64,000 bases of DNA from Massilia soli (GTDB lineage: Bacteria > Pseudomonadota > Gammaproteobacteria > Burkholderiales > Burkholderiaceae_D), in NCBI RefSeq assembly GCF_016809835.1, contig NZ_JAFBIL020000006.1, positions 310,001 to 374,000 on the forward strand. The letters run 5' to 3'. Both the position numbers and the translations under genes were made by a program. The notes below the pieces were generated by a model. It searched no databases. It was not told the DNA's origin and was given only the letters and a program-made list of their open reading frames with translations. This document shows, in pieces, positions 61,712 through 64,000 of this stretch (positions within the stretch are counted from its first letter, which is position 1; every line of letters begins with the position of its first letter).

Positions 61712-64000
61712 CTAGCGGGCCACGCGTTCCAGCTTGGCCACTGACAGGTCAAGCACCTTCATGCCGGCGCGGCCGAAGTTAATCTGGGCACGCGCATTGC
61801 CGCCGCTGCCTTCGATATTCACGATCACGCCTTCGCCGAACTTGCTGTGCGCGACTGATTCGCCGATCCGCCAACCCGGTCCGCTGGTGGACTTCTGGGT
61901 GATCTGCTGGGCGATCTTGTTGTCCGATCCGCCGTTGAACTTCGCGTCATCCCACGCCGATTTGCGGTTGCCGAACCACTGCGTCTGCACGCGCGGGGAC
62001 AGCCATTTGAGCGCTTCCTCGGGCAGTTCGTCGAAGAAGCGCGACTTCATGTTGTAGCGCGTCTGGCCATGCAGCATGCGGGTCTGCGTGAAGCTCATGT
62101 ACAAGCGGCGGCGCGCGCGCGTGATCGCCACGTACATCAGGCGCCGCTCTTCGTCGACGCCATCTAGCTCGCGCGAGCTGCTCTCGTGCGGGAACAAGCC
62201 TTCCTCAAGCCCGGTGATGAACACCGCGTCGAACTCCAGGCCCTTGGCCGAGTGCACCGTCATCAGCTGCAGCGCGTCCTGCCCTGCCTGCGCCTGCGCG
62301 TCGCCCGCTTCGAGCGATGCGTGCGACAGGAAAGCCGACAGTGGCGACATCACGGTGGCCAGCGGCACGTCGGCGTCGAGGATCTCGAAGCCATCCTGGT
62401 TGACGATCGCTTCACCGGCCTGCGCCTGCGCTTGCGGGCCGAGGTGCGCGGGCGCGCCCTGGCCGAAGCCTTCTTCCTGCACGAAGTGGGTTGCAGCGCT
62501 GACCATCTGCTCGAGGTTTTCGATGCGGTCTGCGCCTTCCTTTTCGTTCTGGTAGTGCGTCAGCAGGCCGCTCGATTCGAGCACCACGCGCACCATTTCC
62601 GGCAGCGACAGCTGCTGGGTCTCGAAACGCGCGCCTTCGATCAGGCGCACAAAGCTGTTCAGCGACGAGCCGCCCTTGCCTGCCACGTAAGGCACCGCCG
62701 CATACAGCGACACGCCGTACTGGTCCGCCGCAGCTTGCAGTTGCTCGATGGTGCGCATGCCGATGCCGCGGGTCGGGAAGTTCACCACCCGCAGGAACGC
62801 CGAATCGTTGTGCGGGTTATCCATCAGCTGCAGGTACGCGATGGCGTGCTTGACCTCGGCGCGCTGAAAGTAGCGCTGGCCGCCGTAGACGGTGTACGGC
62901 AGGCCGGCTGCAAACAGCGCATGCTCGATCACGCGCGACTGCGCGTTGGAGCGGTACAGGATCGCGATGTCGCTGCGCGCCGCGCCCTCTGCCATCAGGC
63001 TCTTGGCTTCCTCGATGATCCACTGCGCTTCTTCGAGGTCGGACGAGGCTTCGTAGATGCGTACCGGCTCGCCGTGGCCGGCGTCGGTGCGCAGGTTTTT
63101 GCCGAGGCGCTTGCTGTTATTGGCGATCAGCTGGTTGGCGCTGTCGAGGATGTGGCCGTGCGAGCGGTAGTTCTGCTCCAGCTTGATCAGGTTCTCGACC
63201 TGGAACTCGCGCTCGAACGCGCTCATGTTGCCGACGTTGGCGCCGCGGAAGGCGTAGATGCTCTGGTCATCGTCGCCGACCGCGAACAGCGCCCCGCCGT
63301 GGCGCTCGCCATGGCCGGCCAGCAGCTTGAGCAACCGGTATTGCAGGTCGTTGGTATCCTGGAACTCGTCGACCAGGATATGGCGGAAGCGGGTCTGGTA
63401 ATGCTCGCGCAGCGGCTGGTTGCGCGACAACAGCTCGTAGCAGCGCAGCAGCAGCTCGGCGAAATCGACCACGCCTTCGCGCTGGCACTGCATGTCGTAC
63501 AGCTCATACAGCTCCACCATGCGGCGCTCGATCGGATCGAACGCTTCGACCTGGCTGGCGCGCAGCCCTTGGTCCTTGGCGTTGTTGATGAAGTACATCA
63601 GGTTCTTCGGCGGGTACTTTTCGTCGTCGACGTTGTTCGCCTTGAGCAGCCGCTTGATCATCGACAGCTGGTCTTGCGAGTCGAGGATCTGGAAGGTCTG
63701 CGGTAGCGCCGCGTCGCGGTAGTGGGTGCGCAGCAAACGGTTCGACAAGCCGTGGAAGGTACCGATCCACATGCCGCGCGTGCTGATCGGCAGCATTGCC
63801 GACAGGCGCGTGGTCATCTCCTTGGCGGCCTTGTTGGTAAACGTCACCGCCATGATCCCGGCCGGCGAGACCTGGCTGGTCTGGATCAGCCAGGCGATGC
63901 GGGTGGTCAGCACGCGCGTCTTGCCCGATCCGGCACCCGCCAGGATCAGGGCGCTTTGCTGCGGCAGGGTGACGGCGGCGAGTTGTTCGGGATTGAGATT
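61712..64000 (-). CDS. uvrD: UvrD/Rep-type superfamily I DNA helicase (5' end beyond window)
   Basis: ATP-dependent 3'-5' helicase for mismatch and excision repair and replication restart. 762 residues are visible; the frame is still open at 64000, where NLNPEQLAAVTLPQQ is close to the usual start, so only a few residues are missing. Motifs are AGAGSGKT (Walker A), LVDEFQDTND, GDDDQSIYAFRGA, QNYRS, and TVHSAKGLEFDAVF. The C-terminal Tudor-like domain (GESVAHSKFGEGVIVNIEG, ending LSVAKLERVAR) is the region copied three times downstream. Its natural 3' flank is a REP-like palindrome (61628-61709). Confidence 0.95.
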   Translation of the reverse strand, partial: NLNPEQLAAVTLPQQSALILAGAGSGKTRVLTTRIAWLIQTSQVSPAGIMAVTFTNKAAKEMTTRLSAMLPISTRGMWIGTFHGLSNRLLRTHYRDAALPQTFQILDSQDQLSMIKRLLKANNVDDEKYPPKNLMYFINNAKDQGLRASQVEAFDPIERRMVELYELYDMQCQREGVVDFAELLLRCYELLSRNQPLREHYQTRFRHILVDEFQDTNDLQYRLLKLLAGHGERHGGALFAVGDDDQSIYAFRGANVGNMSAFEREFQVENLIKLEQNYRSHGHILDSANQLIANNSKRLGKNLRTDAGHGEPVRIYEASSDLEEAQWIIEEAKSLMAEGAARSDIAILYRSNAQSRVIEHALFAAGLPYTVYGGQRYFQRAEVKHAIAYLQLMDNPHNDSAFLRVVNFPTRGIGMRTIEQLQAAADQYGVSLYAAVPYVAGKGGSSLNSFVRLIEGARFETQQLSLPEMVRVVLESSGLLTHYQNEKEGADRIENLEQMVSAATHFVQEEGFGQGAPAHLGPQAQAQAGEAIVNQDGFEILDADVPLATVMSPLSAFLSHASLEAGDAQAQAGQDALQLMTVHSAKGLEFDAVFITGLEEGLFPHESSSRELDGVDEERRLMYVAITRARRRLYMSFTQTRMLHGQTRYNMKSRFFDELPEEALKWLSPRVQTQWFGNRKSAWDDAKFNGGSDNKIAQQITQKSTSGPGWRIGESVAHSKFGEGVIVNIEGSGGNARAQINFGRAGMKVLDLSVAKLERVAR

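Noticed and set aside
61118-61715. Several overlapping ORFs of 60-130 codons on both strands in the repeat tract
   Set aside because: They are made of palindrome arms and uvrD-end copies read in various frames; no start signals of their own.
1-64000. CRISPR arrays, tRNA or rRNA genes, insertion sequences, integrases
   Set aside because: I looked in the intergenic regions and saw no regularly spaced repeats, cloverleaf sequences, rRNA segments or transposase genes. Short tRNA genes could be missed without a covariance-model search.

Overview
The window is a GC-rich chromosomal segment (about two-thirds G+C by eye) packed with housekeeping genes. Gene content and order point to a betaproteobacterium of the Burkholderiales, most likely an Oxalobacteraceae member of the Massilia/Duganella/Janthinobacterium type. 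Supporting features are the ftsY-ftsE-ftsX-rpoH cluster, the full aa3 cytochrome oxidase and heme A operon with the small DUF2970, DUF2909 and 35-residue proteins, the Rieske-xseB-ispA-dxs block, the type II homoserine kinase next to a BPSS1780-type membrane protein, and tandem pilT-pilU. The family assignment is inference; no rRNA or tRNA gene was seen. There is no prophage, insertion sequence or CRISPR array.

Layout from left to right. 1-258: end of a cobalamin-binding-domain protein. 367-4701: SRP receptor (ftsY), divisome ABC complex (ftsEX) and heat-shock sigma factor (rpoH), with a CIRCE-like HrcA site and a candidate sigma-32 promoter ahead of rpoH. 4897-7060: a lipoprotein and gamma-glutamyltransferase. 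7061-9725: an autoregulated GntR/ABC transporter operon. 9931-13816: DUF475 protein, NhaR-type regulator, CNNM/CorC protein and a VOC protein. 13935-20064: a signalling cluster with an H-NOX heme sensor between two tandem PAS-GGDEF-EAL-REC proteins, plus an AI-2E family permease. 20086-29007: twelve genes on the minus strand for cytochrome c oxidase and its copper and heme assembly factors. 29371-35805: bioC-like, comF, trmL, NTF2-like, rfaE2, a lone PilU-type ATPase, oxyR and ubiA. 35904-41273: an inner-membrane stress trio (DUF883/holin/YqjK-like), proC, the YggS-family gene, pilT, pilU and a glutathione peroxidase. 41311-45716: glcDEF and a cob(I)alamin adenosyltransferase. 45724-50243: a hypothetical gene, a 2OG-Fe(II) oxygenase, and the isoprenoid genes dxs and ispA with xseB. 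50589-53480: Rieske oxygenase, EamA transporter, sulfurtransferase. 53511-60234: ZIP transporter, DUF4382 lipoprotein, polA, DUF2782 protein, thrB. 60227-64000: membrane protein, a repeat tract, and uvrD running off the right edge.

Most genes are standard. The less ordinary features are these: (1) between 61010 and 61711 the 3' end of uvrD has been copied three times, interleaved with REP-like palindromes and a scrap of the neighbouring membrane-protein gene; (2) the H-NOX/c-di-GMP cluster, where one of two near-duplicate output proteins has lost the phospho-acceptor Asp of its receiver domain; (3) several large perfect inverted repeats (47071-47138, 36904-36980, 26167-26197, 9809-9913); (4) stacked regulatory elements upstream of rpoH; (5) a ZIP transporter whose reading frame appears to start at an ATC codon. 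I found no clearly new defence, secretion or biosynthetic system.
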